64,000 bases of DNA from Hyphomicrobiales bacterium (GTDB taxonomy: Bacteria; Pseudomonadota; Alphaproteobacteria; Rhizobiales; Beijerinckiaceae), in contig CAKNFP010000001.1 in assembly GCA_930633525.1 (NCBI GenBank), positions 3,264,001 to 3,328,000 of the forward strand, read 5' to 3'. This document shows positions 55,573-63,267 of the stretch, piece after piece. A program made the position numbers and the translations under genes. The notes under the pieces are model-generated. The model saw nothing but the letters and a program-made list of their open reading frames with translations, searched no databases and was not told the DNA's origin. Position 1 is the stretch's first letter, and each line of letters starts with the position of its first letter.

Positions 55573-56481
55573 TCACGCATCGTACATAATACGCTCAATT
55601 TTTTTGTACCAAGTATGCAAGGGGTCACGGAGAGCAAGATGGACATCAAAATGATTATATCCTTCGAGTGAAGTCAATGTGCATAACTTTTGCATACTTG
55701 TCATCAAATCATAGAACTCCATCGACGTTCTTTTCACTCGATCAAAATCTAATTCTCCAATGATAATATGAAATGGTATTGCTGCATTTTGAGCAAAACA
55801 GATTGGACTTGCTGCCGTGTCGTCCTGAGAGTGATTTAGTAAGTATTTGTACACGCGCTCTTCGCCACTTCCCGGGGCTGGATTAGGATACCGAAGATCG
55901 AACGAAGCACTCAGTGGCAGGCAGGCAAGCACGCCGGACATCGCCTCTGGTCTGGAAAGTGCACAGAGACTGGCAAGATGGGCGCCGGCCGAGTGCCCGC
56001 CAATGACCAACCGATTGGGATCGCCTCCAAACTGGCCAATATTTGCTCTGACCCACTCTAAAGCACGCTCAACGTCAGCGAGTGGAGCGGGGAAGCGCGA
56101 CCCCGGTGCCAGCCTGTATGTCGGGGCTACGAGTATAGCAGGCAGGCGTTGGATCGCAGGCGCCATGAAGCCGGACCACCAGAGATACCCAGCTGTCCAG
56201 GCACCCCCGTGAAAAAACACAAGCACCGGAAGATCTTTTTGTCCTTCCTCGGCAAAGATATCGAGAACGTTTGCCGGGTCGGGGCCATAACAAACGCGAA
56301 TGGGCGGGCCGTGGAACCGAACGGCATCAAGGCTTGCGGCTGTTGCCGCCCGTGCATATTCGATTGCTCCGCCTGACCCCAGAACCGTTTGGGGAAGAAA
56401 ATCTTCGGGTGTCACATAGCGGTCAAGACCGAGACGGCTTAAGGGCGCAATGTTTGAAAGCGGTTGGTTGAGCTTGTCCAT
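55573..56481 (-). CDS. Alpha/beta hydrolase (carboxylesterase/kynurenine-formamidase-like)
   Basis: 302 residues from ATG 56481 (MDKLNQPLSNIAPLSR), chosen because a longer in-frame start at 56628 overlaps the divergent LuxR gene. HSL/formamidase-like motifs: VFFHGGAWTAGYLWW (oxyanion hole), VAPTYRLAPGSRFPAPLAD, nucleophile GGHSAGAHLA, IGELDFDRV (Asp) and EGYNHFDVHLAL (His). The HGGAW motif and spacing fit kynurenine-formamidase-type esterases, but substrate is unknown. Divergent from the LuxR gene across about 130 bp. Confidence 0.85.
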   Translation of the reverse strand: MDKLNQPLSNIAPLSRLGLDRYVTPEDFLPQTVLGSGGAIEYARAATAASLDAVRFHGPPIRVCYGPDPANVLDIFAEEGQKDLPVLVFFHGGAWTAGYLWWSGFMAPAIQRLPAILVAPTYRLAPGSRFPAPLADVERALEWVRANIGQFGGDPNRLVIGGHSAGAHLASLCALSRPEAMSGVLACLPLSASFDLRYPNPAPGSGEERVYKYLLNHSQDDTAASPICFAQNAAIPFHIIIGELDFDRVKRTSMEFYDLMTSMQKLCTLTSLEGYNHFDVHLALRDPLHTWYKKIERIMYDA

Positions 56482-56610
56482 AGCCCCAACGTTAAGGAGC
56501 TCAATGCCATCGGCATATCGGGCAGAAGTATGAGAAGTGATATGAGATGCTCCGCAAGGCGCTTGACATTTGGAAGAGTGCAGATGGATCATTGCCAGGT
56601 TAGGGATGCC

Positions 56611-57273
56611 ATGGGAATATATACACATCGGAAAATGCAGGTCGCTCAGCGCATTTCTGCGCTTCTTCCCATTTCGCGCTGTTGCATCTATGACATCAAC
56701 GATGACTTAACGCCGTATGGGCACATCGTGCAGAATGGGGAGACCCAATGGGTGCTTCCCTATCACGCAAAGTTCCATAAGATTGATCCGTTCTCACCCG
56801 AAAAAATCTTAGCAAAGCGTGGGCGCCGGTTCTATGGGACAGAATATGGCGACGAGCTGGCTCGCCTCCTAAAAACCGATTATTACCATGGCTTCATGAA
56901 GCCTATGTGCCAAATGCACAAGGTCGACCTTCTTCTCAAAGGTAGTCACAAGGATCCAATCGCAGGCATCCGGATTAGCCGGACACAGTCCCTCGGAGCC
57001 TTTTCTTCAGCAGAACGGCACTTGTTCGAGAAGCTCATCGATCTCCTCGACCTTTTGGTAAGCGACACCCAAGTTTCACCTGCAAAGAGAGCAGGCTTGA
57101 CCGCACGCGAGCAAGATATTGCAAGGCTCATAATAAATGGACACACTAATAAAGAAATCGGGCTCATTCTCAGTTTGCAACTACCTACCGTAAAAACACA
57201 TATTATGAATATTTTTAAGAAAGTCGGCGTTAGAAATAGGGCGGAATTTGTTGGTTTTATGATTTCCCAATGA
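56611..57273 (+). CDS. LuxR-type transcriptional regulator
   Basis: 220 residues from ATG 56611 (MGIYTHRKMQVAQRIS); other in-frame Met codons at 56584 and 56635 are possible. The C-terminal HTH is standard: GLTAREQDIARLIINGHTNKEIGLILSLQLPTVKTHIMNIFKKVGVRNRAEFVGF. The N-terminal domain (about 150 residues) is not an obvious autoinducer-binding domain and may sense a small ligand. It likely controls the divergent hydrolase/TRAP module. The A/T-rich codons match that module. Confidence 0.85.
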   Translation: MGIYTHRKMQVAQRISALLPISRCCIYDINDDLTPYGHIVQNGETQWVLPYHAKFHKIDPFSPEKILAKRGRRFYGTEYGDELARLLKTDYYHGFMKPMCQMHKVDLLLKGSHKDPIAGIRISRTQSLGAFSSAERHLFEKLIDLLDLLVSDTQVSPAKRAGLTAREQDIARLIINGHTNKEIGLILSLQLPTVKTHIMNIFKKVGVRNRAEFVGFMISQ

Positions 57274-57423
57274 CCGTGTTGCACGGATCGGCCTGGCCGG
57301 CCCCCGCGAGATGGTCCGCTTTGATTGTTAGTGCATGATGGGTTGTGGCGCTGGATGTGTCGCAATCTTTTGTTTCCTGCTGGCGGATTAAGGTTCACCG
57401 GGTCGCGGACGACGGGGGAACAG

Positions 57424-58098
57424 GTGTTCAAAGGCAGGCATTTCGATCGTTCGGTGATTTTGCTGTGCGTGCGCTGGTATCTTGCCTACGGACTGAGCCT
57501 CCGCAATCTCGAAGAGATGATGGCCGAGCGCGGCATCACTGTCGATCACGCCACCATCCACCGCTGGGTCATCCGTTATTCTCCGGAACTCCTTCAGCGC
57601 TTCAATCTGCGGAAACGTGCCGTGGGCCGGAAATGGCATGTCGATGAAACTTACATCAAAGTGCGCGGGAAATGGATGTATCTCTACCGTGCGATCGACA
57701 GCATGGGCGACACGGTCGAATTCTGGTTCAGCGAGCATCGCGACCTGCCGGCGGCGAAACGCTTCCTGACACGGGCGCTCAAGCGGCATGGTCGTCCCGA
57801 TCGCATTGTCATTGATGGCAGCCAGACCAACCGCGAAGCCATTGTATCCTGCGACACGACGAACCGTCTGCAGGATAGCTCAAGACACCGGCTGAACCCA
57901 ATCCGTATCCGGCAGAGTCCCTATATGAACAACCGCATCGAGCAGGATCACCGTGCGATCAAGCGACGAATGCACCCGATGCTCGGTTTCAAATCGATGG
58001 ATAGCGCCCGCATCATTCTCGACGGCATCGAGATGGTGCACATGATGCGCAAACGACAGGCGAGCTTTGCCTGCTATCCGAAACCATCTGAGGGCTGA
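57424..58098 (+). CDS. IS6-family transposase
   Basis: 224 residues from GTG 57424 (FKGRHFDRSVILLCVRWYL); ATG 57325 would add an N-terminal tail not found in the family. DDE residues: WHVDETYIKVRG (first D), IVIDGSQTNREA (second D) and NNRIEQDHRAIKRR (E). Related to IS26-type elements of Rhizobiales. The C terminus (FACYPKPSEG) is slightly short. I could not define the 14-bp-type terminal repeats at either side, so the element may be a remnant or have diverged ends. Confidence 0.85.
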   Translation: MFKGRHFDRSVILLCVRWYLAYGLSLRNLEEMMAERGITVDHATIHRWVIRYSPELLQRFNLRKRAVGRKWHVDETYIKVRGKWMYLYRAIDSMGDTVEFWFSEHRDLPAAKRFLTRALKRHGRPDRIVIDGSQTNREAIVSCDTTNRLQDSSRHRLNPIRIRQSPYMNNRIEQDHRAIKRRMHPMLGFKSMDSARIILDGIEMVHMMRKRQASFACYPKPSEG

Positions 58099-58419
58099 GA
58101 AAGTCCGCTAAGGAAAGCCCGATCGGGTTCGGTGATTAACGCAAAGTTTTCAAACCACGTCATCAAATGATCGGTAGGATCCAACTATCACAATGTTCGG
58201 CCCCAAGACTGGAGCCGATCGCTCATGAAGGCCGAGTCGCTAATCCTGGTTGATATCCAATGCATGTCCATTTTTTCGAAAACAAGGCCAATAGTGCAGA
58301 TGAACACAAACGCACTATCGGGACCTCGGTGATGCTCTTAGAGGCGTCATCCTTTTGCGGGCAGAGTCAAGGTTTGGGACGCCCTGCCAAGGCCTTCTTC
58401 ATTCGGACGAGCTTTCGTT
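58099..58419. other. 321-bp gap after the IS6 transposase
   Basis: Nothing I recognise. It marks the boundary between the IS6 transposase and the phage-like block and may contain the right end of the IS6 element. Confidence 0.4.
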
Positions 58420-58611
58420 TCAAAGCGGCTCTCGAGTAGACGGCGCATTCCCTCTGGCATTGCAGCCTTTGAGGTATTCCCGTTGCCGGTTGTAGCAGCC
58501 GATGCACAGGTTCTTGCCTATCAGCCGCATATCGCGTCGCTGACACCTTGCGCACGTTGATGTTCGCCATCGGTATGCGCTGCGCAGAGCGCCTCCAAAA
58601 GGAAAGGACAT
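58420..58611 (-). CDS. Small zinc-ribbon protein
   Basis: About 63 residues. CARCQ and CIGCYNRQREYLKG form a likely four-Cys zinc site, followed by a basic tail (NARGNAPSTREPL). Similar small Cys4 proteins occur in Burkholderiales phages and plasmids. The start is uncertain: ATG 58611 overlaps the start codon region of the divergent ninX-like gene, and no strong ribosome-binding site is visible. Confidence 0.45.
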   Translation of the reverse strand: MSFPFGGALRSAYRWRTSTCARCQRRDMRLIGKNLCIGCYNRQREYLKGCNARGNAPSTREPL

Positions 58612-59074
58612 GACCACTACTACTATTGAAACCAACAATCTGACCGGCGTCGCGCTGGATTGGGCGGTCGCGCTTTGCGAGGGTTACGACTTTCAGCTTG
58701 ATGACGAGGTAAGCGGGCCATGGCTGATCCCGCAGCCGGGCTACCTGCACGACGAGAAGCCGCTTAAAAGCTACAGTCCATCATCCGACCCAGCCCAAGG
58801 CTGGCCGATCATCGAGCGCCAGGGCATTGCGCTGCGCCAGAACAGCAACGGCAAATGGTACGCCATGGCTCGAGCCGACGCGGGCGACGGGCAAGGCATG
58901 CAATGGCCCGAGTTCACCGCACAGGGAGGTGAGCGCTACGGCGTCCTTTCCTACCAAGTACGCAAGCGTCGCCAGCGCTTTGACGGCGAGACGTCCCTGA
59001 TCGCAGGCCTGCGCTGCCATGTTGCCTCGGAGATTGGCGGTCGCATCACGGTTCCGAACGAGCTGCTTGCATGA
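58610..59074 (+). CDS. NinX-like phage protein (DUF2591), copy 1
   Basis: 154 residues, ATG 58610 with AAAGGAAAGGA just upstream. DUF2591 features: ALDWAVALCEGYDF, SPSSDPAQGWPIIERQGIALRQ and the C-terminal SLIAGLRCHVASEIGGRI. NinX proteins are small lambdoid-type nin-region proteins of unknown function. Its stop overlaps the start of a 58-residue ORF (ATGA). Confidence 0.8.
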   Translation: MTTTTIETNNLTGVALDWAVALCEGYDFQLDDEVSGPWLIPQPGYLHDEKPLKSYSPSSDPAQGWPIIERQGIALRQNSNGKWYAMARADAGDGQGMQWPEFTAQGGERYGVLSYQVRKRRQRFDGETSLIAGLRCHVASEIGGRITVPNELLA

Positions 59075-59247
59075 CACCAAGCAGCATACATCAGGCCGTC
59101 TACGTGAAATTGCGCACGATGGAAGTTTCAGACGCCGACGCCGAGCAGATCGCCCGGGCGGCCTATTTAGAAGCGGTAAAAATCAACTGCGCCAAGGCGC
59201 AAAAGGAAAGGAATGGAAACCACACAACAGATCATCCAGGAGATTGA
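59071..59247 (+). CDS. Small hypothetical protein, 58 aa
   Basis: ATG 59071 overlaps the stop of the upstream ninX-like gene (ATGA), which supports translation by coupling. The protein (MTPSSIHQAVYVKLRTMEVS, then DADAEQIARAAYLEAVK) is mostly helical. It overlaps the start of the next gene by 35 bp. No known family. Confidence 0.45.
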   Translation: MTPSSIHQAVYVKLRTMEVSDADAEQIARAAYLEAVKINCAKAQKERNGNHTTDHPGD

Positions 59248-59521
59248 GGACAAATATGATCGAGGCACGGCATCTGCCGTCGTCATCATATCCAAGATGC
59301 GCATATTTATAGAGTTCGCGGAGAGAGTAGCGAAGCCGGATATGGCTCGCGATGTTGCTTTCGCCGGTGGCGCCGTGATCGGCAAAACAGTGGGCGAAAT
59401 GCACGACATCATCAACCTGATCAAGGTCGATAGCCCGGAAGAATTTTACGCGCTGGTTCAACGCCACATCGACGCAACACTCGGAGAACTCCAAGTGGCC
59501 GGCACACCCACCACCCACTAA
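59213..59521 (+). CDS. Hypothetical phage-like protein
   Basis: 102 residues, ATG 59213 with AAAGGAAAGGA directly upstream, the strong ribosome-binding style of this block. Helical, acidic N terminus (METTQQIIQEIEDKYDRG) and a middle KTVGEMHDIINLIKVDSPEEFYALVQRHID. No recognised family. Confidence 0.6.
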   Translation: METTQQIIQEIEDKYDRGTASAVVIISKMRIFIEFAERVAKPDMARDVAFAGGAVIGKTVGEMHDIINLIKVDSPEEFYALVQRHIDATLGELQVAGTPTTH

Positions 59522-59528
59522 CACCACC

Positions 59529-59548
59529 GCCCGGCGCCTATGCCGGGC
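59529..59548 (+). terminator. Hairpin after the first phage-like unit
   Basis: GCCCGGC-GCCTAT-GCCGGGC is a perfect 7-bp stem directly after the stop codon at 59521. There is no U-run (ATCAATCCC follows), so it may act as a processing or weak termination signal. Confidence 0.5.
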
Positions 59549-59669
59549 ATCAATCCCACTGTTACAAAATAATTATTGCTATTCGCGCTCAGGAACAAAG
59601 AAGTCGCGTAGAATTCATTTTCAGTAACCGCAGCCAGTCGGCCACTGGTACTTTTCAGGAGCAGTAATT

Positions 59670-60230
59670 ATGTTGAAGAAAACACTTATATCGGCGGCGT
59701 TGCTTGCCGCATCCATGGGACTAGCCATTGCAGCGCCAGGCAATAACGGCGGCGGCAACGGCGGTTGTGGCAACGGCCAGACCACAAACGGCTGCGGCGG
59801 TGGTGGTGCGGTTGTTGGTGGAGCCACAGCAGGCGGCCTGATCATCGGCGGCTTTGCACACGGCTATAACGGCGCAGCTTCCGGCACGGCCAAGTCGGCA
59901 TCCGAAGGATCAGCCGTTGCAGTTGGGCAGGTTGTAGGCAACGGCTACAGCTTCCAGAACTCGGCATCCATTTCAGGCGGCACGGCCACCGTTGGCGGCG
60001 TCATCACCCCGAGCGCTGCCACTATCGGCACGTCGACCACGCAGTACGCGAACATCGCCACCACCGGCATGACGGACCAAGCCGCGCTGAACGCCGAAGG
60101 GCTGATTCAGAACGGGTCTATCGCCCACGGCCAATCCACTAACAGCGCCAAAGGCACGTCCAGCTTTGAAACCGTAGGCATTGGCGGTCTTGCTGCAATC
60201 GGCGGCATCGCAGGCATCACCAACTTCTAA
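59670..60230 (+). CDS. Secreted Gly/Ala-rich protein
   Basis: 186 residues with a signal peptide (MLKKTLISAALLAASMGLAIA) and a mature part rich in Gly, Ala, Ser and Thr with a short Cys-bearing segment (NGGCGNGQTTNGCGGGG). The composition resembles exported, possibly fibrous or pilin-like proteins, but no family is recognised. It carries its own upstream region and is followed by a UUCG hairpin and another secreted protein, so the two may be a pair. Confidence 0.6.
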   Translation: MLKKTLISAALLAASMGLAIAAPGNNGGGNGGCGNGQTTNGCGGGGAVVGGATAGGLIIGGFAHGYNGAASGTAKSASEGSAVAVGQVVGNGYSFQNSASISGGTATVGGVITPSAATIGTSTTQYANIATTGMTDQAALNAEGLIQNGSIAHGQSTNSAKGTSSFETVGIGGLAAIGGIAGITNF

Positions 60231-60238
60231 ACCCACGC

Positions 60239-60252
60239 GGGGCTTCGGCCCC
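60239..60252 (+). terminator. UUCG hairpin between the two secreted-protein genes
   Basis: GGGGC-TTCG-GCCCC is a stable tetraloop hairpin 9 bp past the stop codon. No U-run follows, so read-through into the next gene is likely; it could serve as an RNA stability element. Confidence 0.5.
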
Positions 60253-60280
60253 TGCATCTTCCAATTCATGGGGGGAAATC

Positions 60281-60856
60281 ATGAAACTTGCACTTACCAC
60301 GGCCTTGCTGGCCGCGATCTTTACCTTTCCAGCTACAGCGCAGACGACGGCATCCAGCCAGAGCCAGAACACGGCCACCGGCACGGCGCAGAACGCAGGC
60401 GTGCACCAAGGCATCGCGTTTAACAGCGACGCATCGGGCGAGCAGAAGATTAAGAACGTCCCGTCGCTTGGCGGAAACGGGTTCTTTGGCTCCTTCAGCC
60501 CAGACAACTGCATGGTATCGGGCGGCGGCACGGCGGTCATTGCCGGATTCGGCGGCAGCGTCGTAACGCCGATCCGGGATCCGCAATGCTCGCTGCTTCG
60601 CACGTTCGAGCGCACCCAGCAGGCAGCGGCTACGGTCGCAGCAGCCGACCCGGCGCTTGCGTACCGTCTGCGCCAGGCGGCCACCGACATGCTTTGCATG
60701 GTATCGGACGAGGCACGCGCAGCGCTTGCGCATCAAGGCCTTTGTTCGGACCTGACCCAAGCGGCGGCGGCCACCATTGCCCCAGCAGCCAGCGTCCAGC
60801 ACACAATCATCCGCCAGCGCATCAACGCGGACGGCACTTTATCCACCATTCAGTGA
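60281..60856 (+). CDS. Secreted hypothetical protein
   Basis: 191 residues with a signal peptide (MKLALTTALLAAIFTFPATAQT). The mature part has repeated Ser/Thr/Gln/Asn tracts near the N terminus (ASSQSQNTATGTAQNAG), GGNGFFGSFSPDNCMVSGGG and several Cys. GGGGGAAATC precedes the ATG. No known family; its pairing with the glycine-rich protein upstream suggests a shared role at the cell surface. Confidence 0.6.
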   Translation: MKLALTTALLAAIFTFPATAQTTASSQSQNTATGTAQNAGVHQGIAFNSDASGEQKIKNVPSLGGNGFFGSFSPDNCMVSGGGTAVIAGFGGSVVTPIRDPQCSLLRTFERTQQAAATVAAADPALAYRLRQAATDMLCMVSDEARAALAHQGLCSDLTQAAAATIAPAASVQHTIIRQRINADGTLSTIQ

Positions 60857-60862
60857 GACTTT

Positions 60863-61465
60863 ATGACCGAATACGAGCTGCACACGCAGGGCGCGAAGCA
60901 TAACTTTGAGCCGCCCTATGACGGGATGGATCCGGCGCGCAACCGGGCGCACGAGCCAACACCTCCACCGCATACGGAAGGGACAGCGCAAAAGTTCTCT
61001 AAAATGGAAGGCCACGAGCTCGACTATTGGGTGGCGCGCGCCTTGGGCTTCCGGTTCTATCTTGAGCAGCGCGGCGAGTACCGCCTTGCCGTGCGGCAAT
61101 GCCCGGATGCCGAGTGTCCGTGGCACAACCGTTACAAGAACGATTCAGAGCGCTACACCGAGGTTTTCACGTTCGCCGATATCCAGTGCGGGTTTTTCGG
61201 CGACGGCGTCCCGCCATTTTCCAGCGAATGGCAGCACGGCGGGCCGATCATTTATCGCAACAACATCGGCATTTCACCACCCAATTCCATGGTGCACCGC
61301 CACGGCGGCCCCCTGAGCGGATGGGGTGAGTCCGGGCAATGGAGCGCATGCACTTGGCACAACGGCGTCATCGGCCGCCGCGCCTACGCCTGGCACGACA
61401 CCGAGCCGCTTGTCGCAGCGATGCGCTGCTTTCTTGTCAGTAAATACGGGGAGCATACGCCATGA
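60863..61465 (+). CDS. NinX-like protein (DUF2591), copy 2, with N-terminal extension
   Basis: 200 residues. The C-terminal 140 residues carry the DUF2591 pattern: YWVARALGFRF, WQHGGPIIYRNNIGI and EPLVAAMRCFLVSKYGEHTP. An added Cys pair region (CPDAECPWHNRY) lies in the middle. It is a diverged paralogue of the gene at 58610. It overlaps the next gene start by 4 bp (ATGA). Confidence 0.75.
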   Translation: MTEYELHTQGAKHNFEPPYDGMDPARNRAHEPTPPPHTEGTAQKFSKMEGHELDYWVARALGFRFYLEQRGEYRLAVRQCPDAECPWHNRYKNDSERYTEVFTFADIQCGFFGDGVPPFSSEWQHGGPIIYRNNIGISPPNSMVHRHGGPLSGWGESGQWSACTWHNGVIGRRAYAWHDTEPLVAAMRCFLVSKYGEHTP

Positions 61466-61695
61466 AGGGCCGTACCCAATGGACACCCAGAAGCGTTGAG
61501 CCAGTAAGAAACGGCGTCTACGAGTGCGTCGTCAGGATATCGAGAGCCGTTCCGCCCATGATCTGGATGCTTGAGTGGGACGGCAAGGGTTTTCTCGTTG
61601 AAATCCCAATGATCGTTTTGCGTTGGCGAGGCATGACCAAGAAGGCGCACGACGAAGAACTGCGTCGCATTGGGGGAAAGCCATGCGCTACCTGA
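61462..61695 (+). CDS. Hypothetical phage-like protein, 77 aa
   Basis: ATG 61462 overlaps the upstream stop (ATGA). The sequence RSVEPVRNGVYECVVRISRAVPPMIWMLEWDGKGF resembles small phage proteins with a beta-rich fold found in Burkholderiales prophages; no function known. Overlaps the next small ORF by 13 bp. Confidence 0.55.
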   Translation: MKGRTQWTPRSVEPVRNGVYECVVRISRAVPPMIWMLEWDGKGFLVEIPMIVLRWRGMTKKAHDEELRRIGGKPCAT

Positions 61696-61811
61696 CCGCC
61701 CCATTCCGCTATTTTGCCTTCTTCCTGATCGGCGTCGCCTACATGATCTGCCTGATCGCCAAAGAGCTTTCTATACCGGTGCGCAAGTGGTGGCGCCGGA
61801 CATGGCCGTAA
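61683..61811 (+). CDS. Small membrane protein, 42 aa
   Basis: ATG 61683 starts MRYLTAPFRYFAFFLIGVAYMICLIAK, a single membrane helix with a basic tail (RKWWRRTWP). GGGGGAAAGCC lies just upstream. Coding status is moderately supported by coupling to the previous ORF. Confidence 0.5.
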   Translation: MRYLTAPFRYFAFFLIGVAYMICLIAKELSIPVRKWWRRTWP

Positions 61812-61845
61812 CCATCAAACACACCACCCAATAAAGGGGAAATGC

Positions 61846-62205
61846 ATGAGCGTAACAATTAAGACTGAAGCTATAGCCAGAGCAATTAAGCTGCTTTGTG
61901 CAGCACAAGCTCAATTCCACATAAAGGCCGATACCGGTGAAGAATACGGCGAAGCCATAAAAGGAGGACGGGCGCTCAGAGGCGTCCCTCGAACGAATTT
62001 AGGCCCAAGAAATAGCCCGAAGATCAGAGCTGAAATAGGTGACATGAAGGCTGGTGAGGTACGAACTTTGACGCCACTGGAAGGCGACACAGCAGCTCGT
62101 CTACGAGCCAACATTGTGTCGTCAGCAAGTAACTGGTGGGGCAAAGGCAGCGTCATAGCGGTGAGAACCCAAGACGACAAGGTGGAAGTTCTTCGCGTCG
62201 AGTAA
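61846..62205 (+). CDS. Hypothetical phage-like protein
   Basis: 119 residues, ATG 61846 with AAAGGGGAAA upstream. Contains IARAIKLLCAAQAQFHIKADTGEEYGEAI and RTLTPLEGDTAARLRANIVSSASNWWGKGSVIAVRTQDDKVEVLRV. Codon use is more AT-rich in the first half. The pattern is that of short phage-type ORFs found in Burkholderiales; no function. Confidence 0.6.
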   Translation: MSVTIKTEAIARAIKLLCAAQAQFHIKADTGEEYGEAIKGGRALRGVPRTNLGPRNSPKIRAEIGDMKAGEVRTLTPLEGDTAARLRANIVSSASNWWGKGSVIAVRTQDDKVEVLRVE

Positions 62206-62237
62206 GCCGACGCCTAATGCCAACACAAGGAAAGGAA

Positions 62238-63267
62238 ATGACCCAAGAAATCAATCTACCGCCGCTGCCTGATGTAACGCCCGGAAAGTACGGGTTCCAT
62301 GCGTCAGATATGCACGACTATGCCCGCGCCGCCATCGCCCTTGACCGGCAGGGGCGGGGCGAGCCTGTGGCTTTCTCGTATGACCTTGCTACAACGCGGT
62401 CAGGAGATGGTGAATACATACATTGGTCACCACGACTTTCGTATTCTATGCCGAATGTTCCCGACGGTGGCATTCGTAATTTGCAGTGGCTATATGCATC
62501 CCTACAACCCGCCGAGCCGGTGAGTATGCGGCTGCTTATCCAGGCTAAAGAGTTTCTTGAGGGCCTCTACGACGAAGGTCCGGACAGTGCAGGATGGAAG
62601 TCCGACGCGCTAAACGTCCTGATCGCTGAAATTGAAGCAGCTATTAAGACATCACAGCCAGCCGAGCCGGTGCGTCAGTATTACTACCAGGTATCAGGGT
62701 GCGAAGCTGATTCGACCACCCATCCGAACTGTATATGCTGGCACGACAAAGGCACTGGGCCATATAAAGACATGGCAGAGGGTGATCGACCGTATAACGC
62801 AAAGTTCACATGGAGAGATAAGCCACAAACTACTTCTAGCGTAGCGCCCACGCTCCACAACGCCGATAGCGTAGCGCAAAACGGGAATCAGGCTCCACAA
62901 CCCGTCGAGCCGGTGAAGGTGCCGAGTGACGAAGTTCAGCGAGACACCATCGGCGAAACGTGGATGGGCATGCGTGTCGCGGCTTGGCAGTGGAAAGAAC
63001 AGACCCCCTTAGGCGAGGCGACGCGGCACACCACCCATTGGTCTACCGGCCCAAAGGATGCAGAACGCCTTTATCGTGAAAACGACATTCGCGCCCTTCT
63101 CGCCCGCTACGGCCAGCCCGCACAGCCAGAGTGTGGATGCTGCGGCAAGATTGGTGGCTGCGATCCTGATTGCGATGCTGCACAGCCTGCCGCGAGCGCG
63201 GAGCCTTTGTGCTGGACTGTTCTGGGCACCACGTACCCGCGTAATTGGACTCACTTCGGCCAAGACG
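62238..63267 (+). pseudogene. Phage-like ORF truncated by IS256 copy 2
   Basis: ATG 62238 with AAGGAAAGGAA upstream. About 343 residues (MTQEINLPPLPDVTPGKYGF, ALDRQGRGEPVAFSYDL) with repeated PAEPV segments and a Cys-rich part (CGCCGKIGGCDPDCDAA). It resembles modular Burkholderiales phage proteins made of short repeated units. The frame is cut by the IS256 end at 63268 and the true C terminus lies beyond the window, if it survives. Confidence 0.7.
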
